Part shown: positions 7,780 through 17,054 of the stretch, piece by piece
Position numbering within the stretch: the stretch's first letter is position 1
Layout: every line of letters starts with the position of its first letter
Assembly (NCBI RefSeq): GCF_001612685.1
Contig: NZ_BDAY01000003.1
Span: forward strand, 186,001 to 250,000
Direction of reading: 5' to 3'
Length of the DNA stretch: 64,000 nucleotides
DNA from: Nocardia altamirensis NBRC 108246
GTDB taxonomy: Bacteria > Actinomycetota > Actinomycetes > Mycobacteriales > Mycobacteriaceae
Notes under the pieces: model-generated
The model's database searches: none
Told to the model about the DNA's origin: nothing
What the model saw: only the letters and a program-made list of their open reading frames with translations
Made by a program: the position numbers and the translations under genes

Positions 7780-8637
7780 TTAGGCGCTCGCGCCAATGAG
7801 TCTGCGAAAGGTCACTACCACCTGGTCGTGGTAGTCGCGCACTATTGTTTCGAGCATGCTGGTGTCGGGTAGTTCGAGCTCGTCATGCGACTGCCAGATC
7901 TCTTGGAGCAGGCGCCCGAGAAATAGATGCGCCGCGGGTCCCGCCGGCTCATAGAATGCTTCGCCTACCTCGGGAAGCAGGATGAGCACTTCACCGATCG
8001 TATTGAACAGGCTCAGCGATCCGGGCTTGTCGAGGGCGGCGAAAACGCAGCGCAGCATGTGCAATTCGGCCGCCAAGAGGTCTGCGTGGCGGGCGTTCTC
8101 GTCGGCGACCAGCAGTTCGAATCGATCCAATGCTTGTATTGCAAGGGTCAGATCGTAGCGGTGAGGGTCGGCAAGGAAGGTCGTGAAGGCCTCCATGACC
8201 AGCATGTGATCGATATCGATGACGTCGGCGAAGAGCATCGCGGCGCGGTCGGGAAGCTGACGTGCGAAACGAAACAAGTAGCGCCATGTGTCGATGCCGC
8301 CGTACAGGTGGATGTCGCGCACGAGGTAGCCGAGACCGCGGCGTGGTTCGACGAAACCGAGCGCGGCCAGCCTGCCCAGCGCGCTGTTGGCCGTCGGTGC
8401 GCTGGTACCGAATTCGGCCGCGACCTGACGCACCGACGGCAGGAGCTCACCAGGCTGGTGGATACCTGCCGCAATGCGGTAGGCCAGTTGTTCGGTGATG
8501 CCGTCCACTACTGTCGGCTGCCTCTCCGCGTGATTCTCCGAGCTGTCGGCTCTTGGCTCGGCAGCTCGAGCACCGGCCAGCTCGAACAGGCGCGCTAACG
8601 CGCCCGATTCGTCCCGGGACATCGCCGCATCCGTCAT
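7780..8637 (-). CDS. GntR-family transcriptional regulator
   Basis: A 285-residue regulator. After a 45-residue polar leader comes a GntR winged helix-turn-helix (residues 45-115, including AAGIHQPGELLPSVRQVAAE and SALGRLAALGFVEPRRGLGY). An all-helical effector domain of about 165 residues follows, FadR/FCD-like in length. It is a close paralogue of the regulator at 23378-24163, and the two genes bracket the BVMO operon. Symmetric TGTCT/AGACA dyads in the nearby divergent promoter region are plausible binding sites for one or both. The ligand is unknown, but fatty-acyl or CoA compounds are common for this architecture. Confidence 0.88.
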   Translation of the reverse strand: MTDAAMSRDESGALARLFELAGARAAEPRADSSENHAERQPTVVDGITEQLAYRIAAGIHQPGELLPSVRQVAAEFGTSAPTANSALGRLAALGFVEPRRGLGYLVRDIHLYGGIDTWRYLFRFARQLPDRAAMLFADVIDIDHMLVMEAFTTFLADPHRYDLTLAIQALDRFELLVADENARHADLLAAELHMLRCVFAALDKPGSLSLFNTIGEVLILLPEVGEAFYEPAGPAAHLFLGRLLQEIWQSHDELELPDTSMLETIVRDYHDQVVVTFRRLIGASA

Positions 8638-8677
8638 AGCGAGCCCTGCCTTTCGACCACGAGTCGCGGAGCGCGGG

Positions 8678-9433
8678 TCATCGGCGCTGGGCCATCGTGA
8701 TGACGTCCGGGACGGTCCGGCTGTACCAAGGTCGGCGCACCGGACGTTGCGCGATGAGCTCGAAACCGGCGGTGGCGATGAGATCTCGCATCTGCTGTGG
8801 CGACGGTGTCGCGGCCGGGCTGAGTCGGGTGCCGCTGAGTCGCTGTACCGGTGCGGACCAGCGGGACCGCAGATTCAGGGCCGAAATCGCCAGCAGGCCA
8901 CCGGGTGTCAGCACTCGATGGAACTCGGCGAGCGCGGCGGGCTGGTTGAAGAAGTGGAAGGCGGTAGTGGTGACGACGGCATCGACGGATTCGGCAGCCA
9001 GTCCCAACTGCTCGGCGGGCTCGTTGCGCCACTGCACTTCCGCGCTGCGTCGACGCGCCCGCGCGAGCATCCCTGGCGACATATCGATCCCGTACACGGC
9101 TTCGGGTCGAAGGTCTCGCGCGATTCGAGTAGTGAGAATGCCGGTGCCGCAACCGATATCGACGATTCGGCGAGCGCCGTTGGCGCGGAGAAAGTCGATC
9201 ATCTCGTCCTGCGGCGGCTGATACACCACGCGCTGGAGGCTGCCCAGATCGTAGGCGCGCGCTGCCACGTCGAAGAACGCCGCGACGCCGCGATTGAATC
9301 CGCGCCGGGTGCCCTCGACGATCGGCTGAGGGCCTCCGGTGCCGGTTCTGGAATCCGGCGATGAGTTCAGCACACGGCTGGCTCGGTACGGATCTTCGAT
9401 CGTCATGCGCGGTGCTGACGGCTCGGTTGACAT
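8678..9433 (-). CDS. class I SAM-dependent methyltransferase
   Basis: A 251-residue methyltransferase of the Methyltransf_11 type. Motif I is VDIGCGTGILTTRIA at about residue 95, followed by an acidic GIDMSPGMLARAR strand, and motif IV is VDAVVTTTAFHFF. The chain begins with a 50-residue flexible leader. ATG at 9433 is preceded by GAGGAG. It is transcribed divergently from the BVMO operon across a gap with two symmetric elements, so it is probably co-regulated with that operon. The gene ends 40 bases before the GntR gene on the same strand, so the two may form a transcription unit. The substrate is not deducible. Confidence 0.88.
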   Translation of the reverse strand: MSTEPSAPRMTIEDPYRASRVLNSSPDSRTGTGGPQPIVEGTRRGFNRGVAAFFDVAARAYDLGSLQRVVYQPPQDEMIDFLRANGARRIVDIGCGTGILTTRIARDLRPEAVYGIDMSPGMLARARRRSAEVQWRNEPAEQLGLAAESVDAVVTTTAFHFFNQPAALAEFHRVLTPGGLLAISALNLRSRWSAPVQRLSGTRLSPAATPSPQQMRDLIATAGFELIAQRPVRRPWYSRTVPDVITMAQRR

Positions 9434-9478
9434 CGTTGTCTCCTCGGTAGGGAGTTGCGCTGTTGTATGCGCTGTGTT

Positions 9479-9496
9479 AGACAGTGTATCCTGTCT
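9479..9496. promoter_or_regulatory. operator-like dyad AGACAG-N6-CTGTCT
   Basis: Six-base perfect arms separated by six bases, 45 bases upstream of the methyltransferase start. The half-site TGTCT/AGACA recurs in the palindrome at 9713-9729 and before the yrbE gene at 24318. A candidate GntR operator. Confidence 0.5.
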
Positions 9497-9712
9497 GGGA
9501 CGATAGCACGAGGGAGTGCTTGATGGAGCTGAGGTTCGAATGGCGGAGTTCGCGAACTCGTTGTCGGTCGCGGCTGATGCGTGCGGCTCGATCGGGCCGC
9601 CGGCCGCGCGCGGACTTGCGAAATATGTAGTGCGAGTGTCAGATATCGACTCGAACGCAGATTTCGGAGCAGTCATCCCAGTCGGCGGCGGCCGACTATG
9701 CACTCCCGCTAT

Positions 9713-9729
9713 TATTGTCTCAGACAATA
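9713..9729. promoter_or_regulatory. 17-base perfect palindrome, candidate GntR operator
   Basis: TATTGTCTCAGACAATA has eight-base perfect arms around one central base. It lies about 130 bases before the first gene of the BVMO operon, in an AT-richer patch. The rest of the 426-base divergent gap (9434-9859) holds no gene that I can support. Confidence 0.6.
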
Positions 9730-9859
9730 CAGCTATGGATGCTTTTCGTCTTAGCGAGATCACTCTCGCCGCCCAGCTCATGGCGCGGATGCCGACTGAT
9801 CCGGTGGCGCAGTGGTCGGCTCGGGCCACTCGCCGGTCTTCAACGATGAGGAACAAATC

Positions 9860-10756
9860 ATGACAAATGACGAGCAGTCACGGCGACTGGTACTGATCAC
9901 CGGCGGCGGTAGTGGCATCGGCAGGGCCACCGCACTGCGCTTCGCCCAGCGTGGTGGTCTGGTGTTGGTCACCGACATCGACGAAGCGGCGGCCAAGGAA
10001 ACGATCGAGCTGGTCAACGCGGTAGGCGGCCGCGGTGCCTGGTACCGGCAGGACGTCACCGACGCGACCGGCTGGCAGGAGCTGTCCGACGAGATCGCCG
10101 GTACCCATGGCGTGCCGGATGTGCTGGTCAACAATGCCGGGATCGCGATAACGGGCTCGTTCATGGAGCAGTCCATCGCGGACTGGGATCGTTTGATGGC
10201 GGTGAACCTCGACGGCGTCTTCTACGGCAGCCGGATCGTCGGGGAGGCCATGGTGCAGCGCGGCAGCGGTCACATCGTCAATATCGCCTCCGCGGGCGCG
10301 TGGGTACCGAATCGGGTGGCCGCGTCGTATGTGGTGTCGAAGGCCGCGGTGTTGATGCTGAGCGAGTCGATGCGTATCGACTTGTCTCGCAACGGCATCG
10401 GGGTCTCGGCGATTTGCCCGGGTGTTATTCGGACGAATCTGATGGCGCATGGCAGCCGAGCCGGTGTCAGCGACGAGGAAGCCGCCAGATTCCAGACTCA
10501 GCTCGCCGACGCGCAGCAGCGATTCTCCTACGCCGCACCACGGGTGGCGGCCCGTGCGGTCGAGCGTGCGGTCAACCGCAACTTGGCCGTTGTTCCGGTG
10601 AATCCGGAGGCGTATTTCATCGCCGCCGCCCGGCGCGTCTCGCCCGGACTGACCAGATACGTCTTGAGTTTAGGCGGCATCGAGCTCGGCGAATCCCTGC
10701 TGTCGACGGTGGACAAGGCTCGGTCGGCACTCGCCGGGGCGGGGCGACGGAAGTGA
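9860..10756 (+). CDS. short-chain dehydrogenase/reductase, first gene of BVMO operon
   Basis: A 298-residue SDR with TGGGSGIG near residue 15, VNNAGIA, the catalytic Ser in NIASAG, and YVVSK. The C-terminal 70 residues are basic and hydrophobic. The chosen ATG at 9860 follows GAGGAA and gives a normal SDR N-terminus. An upstream ATG would add 16 unrelated residues. Its stop overlaps the start of the esterase gene (GTGA), so translation is probably coupled. An alcohol/ketone interconversion supplying or using the BVMO substrate is the likely role. Confidence 0.9.
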   Translation: MTNDEQSRRLVLITGGGSGIGRATALRFAQRGGLVLVTDIDEAAAKETIELVNAVGGRGAWYRQDVTDATGWQELSDEIAGTHGVPDVLVNNAGIAITGSFMEQSIADWDRLMAVNLDGVFYGSRIVGEAMVQRGSGHIVNIASAGAWVPNRVAASYVVSKAAVLMLSESMRIDLSRNGIGVSAICPGVIRTNLMAHGSRAGVSDEEAARFQTQLADAQQRFSYAAPRVAARAVERAVNRNLAVVPVNPEAYFIAAARRVSPGLTRYVLSLGGIELGESLLSTVDKARSALAGAGRRK

Positions 10757-11745
10757 GCGGGGCGATGGAGTTCGTGGACTACCGCGGTGGACCGTCGTGG
10801 CAAGCGCGGTGCGTGACGCGTTGCATGCGGTGGGTGCTCCGGCCGGGGCTGGATGCCGTCGCGTCGATCGCGCGCCCCTGGAATATCGGGCTGCCGAGCG
10901 TGCTGGACTACCTGGCTGCCGTCATCCCCACGCCGCGCGGCACCCGCCGAAACATAGTGGAACTGGACGGGTATCGCGCGGAATGGGTGAGCGCCGCGAC
11001 CGCACCGCTGCCCGCCGCAGGTGGCAAGGCGATTCTGTATTTCCATGGCGGCGGTTTCCTGGCGGGCGGCTACCGCTCACACCGCAGACTCGTGGCACAG
11101 ATTTCGGCCGCGGCGCACGTGCCGGTGTTCAATGTCGCTTACCGCCAGTTGCCGAAACATAGTGTCGGAGACTCGATCGACGATGCCATCGGCGCGTATC
11201 ACTATCTGCTCGATCATGGCTTCGACCCCGAAGACATTGTAGTTGCGGGGGATTCGGCGGGTGGATTGCTCGCTTTTGCCCTCGCTCCGATGGCTCGACG
11301 TCGCGGCCTTCCGATGCCTGCCGGGACGGTCGGACTGAGTCCGCTGTTGAACCTGGACTACACCGCGCTGGTCGGGCACGCCTACGACCGAACGGACTCG
11401 CTGCTGAGTGCGCACTCGATTCGAACGATTGTCGAGATCGGTATGGCGGCACTGGGCCCGATCGATCCGTCCTGGTCGCCGGTGAACGGCGAATTGGCAG
11501 GACTGCCAACGGCTTTGATTCAGGTCGGTGCCGCCGAGGTGCTGCGTGTTGATGCCGAGTTGATGGCCGAACGACTCGACCTCGCGGGCGTGCCGGTGCG
11601 CCTGCAGATCTGGCCGGGGCAGGTGCATGTCTTCCAGGCGGGTGCCGACATCCTCCCGGAAGGACGCGCGGCAATAGCTGAGATCAGCGACTTTGTGCGC
11701 GGACTCATCGATCGGGATTCCACCGCGGCCAAGAAGGTTTCATGA
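10753..11745 (+). CDS. alpha/beta hydrolase, HSL/LipR-type esterase
   Basis: A 330-residue esterase of the hormone-sensitive lipase group. It has the oxyanion motif FHGGGFLAGG, nucleophile GDSAGG, an Asp in the VLRVDAEL region and His in PGQVHVF. GTG at 10753 overlaps the preceding stop, and ATG at 10765 is an alternative. LipR of the mycobacterial mymA operon also sits beside BVMO and SDR genes, a similar arrangement. The likely role is hydrolysis of the ester or lactone made by the following monooxygenases. Confidence 0.88.
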   Translation: MSGAMEFVDYRGGPSWQARCVTRCMRWVLRPGLDAVASIARPWNIGLPSVLDYLAAVIPTPRGTRRNIVELDGYRAEWVSAATAPLPAAGGKAILYFHGGGFLAGGYRSHRRLVAQISAAAHVPVFNVAYRQLPKHSVGDSIDDAIGAYHYLLDHGFDPEDIVVAGDSAGGLLAFALAPMARRRGLPMPAGTVGLSPLLNLDYTALVGHAYDRTDSLLSAHSIRTIVEIGMAALGPIDPSWSPVNGELAGLPTALIQVGAAEVLRVDAELMAERLDLAGVPVRLQIWPGQVHVFQAGADILPEGRAAIAEISDFVRGLIDRDSTAAKKVS

Positions 11746-11763
11746 GGTATCTGGAGGACCGAC

Positions 11764-13350
11764 ATGTCTGAAGTGAATGCCGACGAGACCGTGCCCTCGC
11801 CGGGCGCGGCACCGGACCACGAGGTGTTGATCGTGGGTGCGGGGTTCGGTGGCATCGCCGCGGCGGTGGCCTTGCAGCAGGTGGGCGTCACCGACTTCGT
11901 GATCCTCGACAAATGGGACGGCGTCGGCGGAACCTGGTATGCCAACACCTATCCCGGTGTGCAGGTCGATATTCCGTCGATGGTGTACAGCTTCTCCTTC
12001 GCCCAGCGCTCGGACTGGTCGCGGGTATTCGCCCCGGGCAGGGACTTGCAGCGCTACGCGGAGGACGTCGTCGACCGGCACGGCCTACGCCCGAAGTTGC
12101 GGCTCAACACCATGGTGACCGGCGCTGAATGGGATGAGCAACACCACTATTGGCGCGTACAGACCGAGAGCGGCACTGTCTATACGGCCCGGTTCGTCGT
12201 CCCTGCGCTCGGCGGACTGGAGGTGCCGAAACTACCCGATATCGAAGACTTCGAATCCTTTCGCGGCAAAATCATGCACACCGCCGACTGGGACCATGAT
12301 TACGACCTCACCGGCAAACGGGTCGCGGTGATCGGCACCGGAGCATCGGCGCTACAACTGATTCCGGCGATCGCCGATACCGTCGAACATCTCACCATCT
12401 TTCAACGCCGGGCGATCTGGATAGCGCCCAAACCTGACTGGCAGGCCGGGCCTGCCACCCGATTTCTGTTGAATCAGGCGCTGTTTCGCACGCCGGTGCG
12501 TGCTGCAGTCGGTGTCGCGGTGTCGGCGGGTACCGGCGGGGCGTTCATTGTCGGCAAGCCAATCCGTTTCGTCCTGAAAGCGGTAGAAGTCGGGCTGAAA
12601 CTGTGGATGCGCACCCAGGTGCCCGATCGGAAACTGCGCGAGAAGCTCACCCCGAACTACACCTTCGGCTGCAAGCGGCCGTCGTTGTCGAACGTCTACC
12701 TCAAGACATTCATGCGTCCCGATGTCGACCTGGTCACCGAGCCGATCGCGCGCGGCACCGACACCGGAATCGTGACTGCGGAGGGGACTGCGCACGCATT
12801 CGATGTCATCGTCTGCGCCACCGGATTCGCGGTGATGGGTAAGGGCACCACCCCACCGTTCCCCGCGTACGGCCGCGACGGTCTCGAACTCGGCAAGTAC
12901 TGGCACGAAAACCGGTACTCCTCCTACCAGGGAGTCTCGGTACCGAAGTTCCCGAACTTGTTCATGCTCGTCGGTCCGTACGGATATGCCCCCAGCTCCT
13001 ACCACTCCTTCGTCGAAGCGACTGCCGCGCATACCGCCCGGGCAATCGCGGAGGCGCGTCGGCGCGGTGCCACCGTCTGCGAGGTCCGTCAGGAACCGCA
13101 CGACCGTTACACCGCGAAGATGCGGGCCAGGATCGACCGGATGGAGTACGTCGACATGTGTGCGGGCTCCAACACCTACTACATCAACTACCAGGGCGAC
13201 GTCGCGCTGATCCGGCCTGAATCACACGCCACGATGTGGTGGCAGAGCCGCCGCTTCCCCTTCGACGCTTACCGATTCGAGACCGCTGCACGACGAGCCG
13301 ACATCGCACCGCAGGCGCGTGCGAAGCGAAATGCGCACACCCATCTGTGA
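11764..13350 (+). CDS. flavin-containing Baeyer-Villiger monooxygenase 1
   Basis: A 528-residue class B flavoprotein monooxygenase. It has the FAD motif GAGFGG at 26-31, GGTWYANTYPG, the BVMO fingerprint FRGKIMHTADWD at 166-177 with the conserved His172, and the NADPH motif VIGTGASALQ. It converts ketones to esters or lactones using NADPH and O2. ATG at 11764 follows GGAGG. It is the only one of the three tandem BVMOs that keeps the fingerprint histidine. Related to MymA/EthA-type enzymes of mycolic-acid bacteria; the substrate is unknown. Confidence 0.92.
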   Translation: MSEVNADETVPSPGAAPDHEVLIVGAGFGGIAAAVALQQVGVTDFVILDKWDGVGGTWYANTYPGVQVDIPSMVYSFSFAQRSDWSRVFAPGRDLQRYAEDVVDRHGLRPKLRLNTMVTGAEWDEQHHYWRVQTESGTVYTARFVVPALGGLEVPKLPDIEDFESFRGKIMHTADWDHDYDLTGKRVAVIGTGASALQLIPAIADTVEHLTIFQRRAIWIAPKPDWQAGPATRFLLNQALFRTPVRAAVGVAVSAGTGGAFIVGKPIRFVLKAVEVGLKLWMRTQVPDRKLREKLTPNYTFGCKRPSLSNVYLKTFMRPDVDLVTEPIARGTDTGIVTAEGTAHAFDVIVCATGFAVMGKGTTPPFPAYGRDGLELGKYWHENRYSSYQGVSVPKFPNLFMLVGPYGYAPSSYHSFVEATAAHTARAIAEARRRGATVCEVRQEPHDRYTAKMRARIDRMEYVDMCAGSNTYYINYQGDVALIRPESHATMWWQSRRFPFDAYRFETAARRADIAPQARAKRNAHTHL

Positions 13351-13358
13351 GGATTGTT

Positions 13359-14951
13359 ATGACGACACTGGATAAGATCAACGGCCACAAGACAACTGGC
13401 GGCGAAGCGGTAGAGCCGCAGCATCAGGTGGTCATCATCGGCGGTGGTTTCGGTGGGTTGGGTGTCGGAATCGCCTTGCGCCGTGCGGGTATCGACGACT
13501 TCGTGATCATCGAACGCGCCGACGATATTGGTGGTACCTGGTACAACAATCAGTATCCCGATGTGGCGGTGGATGTTCCGGGCATCGTGTACCAGTTCTC
13601 CTTCGAGCAGAACCCGCATTGGTCGCGTACCTTCCCGAAGGGCGCTGAGGTCAAGGCCTACATCGATCACTGTGCCGACAAGTACGGCATCCGGCCGCAT
13701 CTGCGCCTGAAGACCGAGATCATGTCCCGGGTATGGGACGAAGACAATCACCTGTGGCGGTTGACCACTGCCACCGGCGACATCATCACCGCGCGCTATG
13801 TGGTCACCGCGCTCGGTGCGTTCGTCGAGCCGAAGAAGCTCGACATCGCGGGGCTGGAGTCGTTCGCGGGCAAAGTGATTCAAACCCAGAAGTGGGATCA
13901 CGACTATGACTTGACCGGAAAGCGCGTCGCGGTGATCGGCACCGGCGCCACCTCGGTGCAGATGATTCCGAAGGTAGCCGAGGTGGCCGGACACCTGGAC
14001 GTGTACCAGCGGCGGCCGATCTGGGTGTACGCGAAACCGGACTTCGAGATTCCCCGGGGCGTGCAGCTTGCGCTGAAGTATGTACCCGGTTTGCAGTCCG
14101 GTATCCGCGCCATGGCAGCAGGTGTGGTCGAGGTGGGTTTGGTCGCTGTCACGGTGTACGGCAAGCAGCTCGCGCCGCTCACCAAGCTCCCGGCATGGGC
14201 TGTCAAGAAGTACCTCAACAGCCAGATCAAAGACCCGATCCTGCGCGAGAAGCTGACACCTGACTACGGCTTCGGGTGTAAACGTCCCAGCGTGTCGAAT
14301 GTCTACTACAAGACCTTCACTCGGCCGAACGTCGAGCTGATCACCGATGGGATCGCCGAGATCACGCCCACCGGCATCACCGACCGCGACGGCAACCATC
14401 GAGAGATCGACACATTGGTGCTGGCTACTGGATTCGAGATGTCACAGAGCCCCAAGGTATTTCGCGAACGCCCCGTCACCGGACGGGACGGGTTCGACCT
14501 CGCCGACTTCTACGAGAAGGAACGAGCCAAGGCGTACGAGGGCATCAGCATGCCGGAATTGCCCAACACCTTCATGGTTTTCGGGCCGTACGCATGGAGC
14601 GGTAGCTCGTGGCACGTCATGGTCGAGAACGTCGCACGGCATACCGTTCGGGTGATCACCGAGGCCAAACGCCGTGGTGCGACGGCGGTATCGGTCAAGC
14701 CTGAAGCCAACGAGCGGTTCTACAACTTCATTCTCCCGAAGGCCACCGACACGCTCATGCACGGTCGTGCGTGTGCCAACGCCAACTCCTACTACATCGA
14801 TCACCATGGCGACTTCTCCTTCCTGCGGCCGACCACCGCCTATCAGGCAACCAAGGCGAGCAAGACCTTCTCGCTCGACGACTACGACTACGAGCGGCCC
14901 AAGTCGATCAGCGCGCCGCTGAAGGGGCTACATGCCGAGGCTGGTCGGTGA
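13359..14951 (+). CDS. flavin-containing monooxygenase 2 (BVMO-like, fingerprint His replaced)
   Basis: A 530-residue paralogue of the preceding enzyme with intact FAD (GGGFGG, GGTWYNNQYPD) and NADPH (VIGTGATSVQ) motifs. The fingerprint reads FAGKVIQTQKWD at 169-180, so Gln175 stands where Baeyer-Villiger enzymes have His. The fold should be active as a flavin monooxygenase, but Baeyer-Villiger chemistry cannot be assumed. It starts eight bases after the previous stop, with GAGGA as ribosome site. Confidence 0.9.
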   Translation: MTTLDKINGHKTTGGEAVEPQHQVVIIGGGFGGLGVGIALRRAGIDDFVIIERADDIGGTWYNNQYPDVAVDVPGIVYQFSFEQNPHWSRTFPKGAEVKAYIDHCADKYGIRPHLRLKTEIMSRVWDEDNHLWRLTTATGDIITARYVVTALGAFVEPKKLDIAGLESFAGKVIQTQKWDHDYDLTGKRVAVIGTGATSVQMIPKVAEVAGHLDVYQRRPIWVYAKPDFEIPRGVQLALKYVPGLQSGIRAMAAGVVEVGLVAVTVYGKQLAPLTKLPAWAVKKYLNSQIKDPILREKLTPDYGFGCKRPSVSNVYYKTFTRPNVELITDGIAEITPTGITDRDGNHREIDTLVLATGFEMSQSPKVFRERPVTGRDGFDLADFYEKERAKAYEGISMPELPNTFMVFGPYAWSGSSWHVMVENVARHTVRVITEAKRRGATAVSVKPEANERFYNFILPKATDTLMHGRACANANSYYIDHHGDFSFLRPTTAYQATKASKTFSLDDYDYERPKSISAPLKGLHAEAGR

Positions 14952-15027
14952 CCGCTGATCGTGCCGAACCCGCGGCGCCGGTCGTGATGACCCGCGTTGA
15001 TTCACCACACTTGTCGAGGAGCACGCA

Positions 15028-16608
15028 TTGTCCAATTCGGTTGTGCGGCCGGACTATCAGGTCGCAATAATAGGTGCAGGACCGGGCGGTATTGCCGCCG
15101 GGGTGAAGCTGACGCAGGCAGGTATCACCGACTTCGTGATCCTCGAACGTGCCGATGATTTCGGTGGATCCTGGCACGAGAACCATTACCCCGGAATCGC
15201 TGTCGATGTCCCTGCGTTGGCTTATCAGTTCTCGTTTGCCCGAAACCCGAACTGGAGCCGTTTCTTTCCCTTCGGCGCGGAAGTCAAGCGCTACCACGTC
15301 GGAGTGGCCCGTCGCTTCGATCTCTACCCGCATGCACGGTTCAACACCGACATCGTGCGGGAGGAGTGGGACGAAGCCGGGCATTTCTGGAAGCTGCATA
15401 CCGCGGACCGCGGTGTGGTCACGGCGCGTTTCGTCATCAGCGCGGTAGGCGCGTTCGTTCGCCCGAAGCAGGACGCGGGAATTCCGGGCTACAAGTCGTT
15501 CAAGGGCAAGGTGCAGCGGCCGACCGATTGGGATCACGACTACGACCTCATCGGCAAGACTGTCGCGGTCATCGGCACCGGCGCCAGCGCGGTACAGATT
15601 GTTCCGGCCATCGCCGGAAAAGTCGCGGCGCTGAAGGTATTTCAACGCACACCGGTCTGGTGCATACCCAAGCCGGACTTCGCCGTTCCTGCCTTGCTCC
15701 AGAAGGTGTTCGCCGTCCCTGGAGTGGTGGCACTGACCCACGGTGCGGTGCTGATGGTCGTCGACCTGCTGCTGCGCGGAGCGATCGCGGCCCCGGTCAC
15801 GGCCGCGAAGCCGGCGATGCGGACCTTCGACCGCGCGGCGATCGCGGCCTACAGCCGATACCTTCGGTGGGCGGTCGAGGACCCGGCCACCGCGCGCAAA
15901 CTCGCCCCGAACTATGGACCGGTTGCCAAGCGGCCCACCATGTCTCGCTACACGACCACATTCAACCGGGACAACGTCGAGCTGATCACCGAGCCGATCG
16001 AGAAGATCACCGCCAAAGGCATCAAGACCCGCGACGGCGTCACGCACAGCATCGACGTGCTCGTGCTGGCCACCGGCTATGAGGTGTTCTCGGACCCGGA
16101 GACCTACCGGGAGGGGTCGGTGCTCGGCCGCGACGGGTTCGACCTCGGCAAGTTCTACAACGAAGAGGGCTTGCAGGCCTACCAGAGCGTTTCGGTGCCC
16201 AAGCTGCCTAACCGCTGGACACTGGTCGGGCCATATTCATGGACCGGCAGCGGCTGGCACGCCTTTGTCGAGATGACCGCGGACCACGCCGTACGCGCCA
16301 TCAGAACCGCAGAGGACCGGAAAGCCACTTTCGTCGAGATCCGCAGGGAACCTGCCGAGGCCTACCACGCAAAGGTCTACCGCAAGGCTGAGGCGCTGCG
16401 GTTTTATCTCGCGGATCTCAACGGCCACGTGCCGACCTACTACCGAAACTCTCAGGGTGACACGACCTACATTCGTCCCTCCGGCTTCTTCGAAGCGCGG
16501 CGCGGCAATCAACGCTTCCCACTCGACGACTACCGCTACGACACCCTCGGCGCCGCAACATCCACCGGATCGGCACCGGCCAACGAATCATCGGAGGTCC
16601 CTGCATGA
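15028..16608 (+). CDS. flavin-containing monooxygenase 3 (BVMO-like, fingerprint His replaced)
   Basis: A 526-residue third paralogue with FAD motif GAGPGG, GGSWHENHYPG, and NADPH motif VIGTGASAVQ. The fingerprint is FKGKVQRPTDWD at 158-169, so Arg164 replaces the conserved His. It starts with TTG at 15028, supported by GAGGAG seven bases upstream. Its stop overlaps the ATG of the START-domain gene. Tandem duplication followed by divergence of the active-site signature suggests different substrates or steps for the three enzymes. Confidence 0.88.
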   Translation: MSNSVVRPDYQVAIIGAGPGGIAAGVKLTQAGITDFVILERADDFGGSWHENHYPGIAVDVPALAYQFSFARNPNWSRFFPFGAEVKRYHVGVARRFDLYPHARFNTDIVREEWDEAGHFWKLHTADRGVVTARFVISAVGAFVRPKQDAGIPGYKSFKGKVQRPTDWDHDYDLIGKTVAVIGTGASAVQIVPAIAGKVAALKVFQRTPVWCIPKPDFAVPALLQKVFAVPGVVALTHGAVLMVVDLLLRGAIAAPVTAAKPAMRTFDRAAIAAYSRYLRWAVEDPATARKLAPNYGPVAKRPTMSRYTTTFNRDNVELITEPIEKITAKGIKTRDGVTHSIDVLVLATGYEVFSDPETYREGSVLGRDGFDLGKFYNEEGLQAYQSVSVPKLPNRWTLVGPYSWTGSGWHAFVEMTADHAVRAIRTAEDRKATFVEIRREPAEAYHAKVYRKAEALRFYLADLNGHVPTYYRNSQGDTTYIRPSGFFEARRGNQRFPLDDYRYDTLGAATSTGSAPANESSEVPA

Positions 16609-17054
16609 CAACCGGCAGCTACACACTCGACACGGTGATCCCCGCACCACGAAAGATCGTGTACGGCATCTTCGCCGATCGAGAACGCTACGGTGAATTC
16701 CTGCCGATCCACACGCGTTTGCAGGTTGCGGGATCGACCGAGCGACAAGGCATCGGCGCGGTCCATTTCCTCGGGCGCGGTCCGATAGGCGTCAAGGAGC
16801 GGATCACCGATCTGGTGGCCGATGAGCGCATCGACTACGAACTGCTGACCAAAGGTCTCCCGGTCGATCGCCATTTCGGCACGATTCTGTTCTCCGATCA
16901 CCCGAACGGCACCAGGGTCGCCTACACGATGGACTCCACCCCCAGCCTGCCGATGCCACGCCCACTGCTCGTGCTCGGGTTGCGGCTCGCGATCTCGACG
17001 CTGGTGTCCGGAGCCCGCCGTCAGGCAGTCCGCGCGGCGAAGGCGTCGGTGTGA
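16605..17054 (+). CDS. SRPBCC (START/Coq10-like) protein
   Basis: A 149-residue single-domain helix-grip protein: an N-terminal beta strand with the VIPAPRKIVYGIFAD helix, alternating strands in the middle, and a long C-terminal helix. Such folds bind hydrophobic ligands or act as aromatase/cyclases. ATG overlaps the BVMO3 stop (ATGA) and its own stop overlaps the ABC1 kinase start (GTGA), so it is firmly within the operon. The pairing with an ABC1/UbiB-type gene recalls the Coq10-Coq8 pair of quinone biology, though this is only an analogy. Confidence 0.8.
   Translation: MTTGSYTLDTVIPAPRKIVYGIFADRERYGEFLPIHTRLQVAGSTERQGIGAVHFLGRGPIGVKERITDLVADERIDYELLTKGLPVDRHFGTILFSDHPNGTRVAYTMDSTPSLPMPRPLLVLGLRLAISTLVSGARRQAVRAAKASV

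Noticed and set aside
13269..14399. Long minus-strand frame opposite BVMO2
   Set aside because: A shadow caused by high GC at third codon positions. The plus strand carries a complete flavoenzyme.
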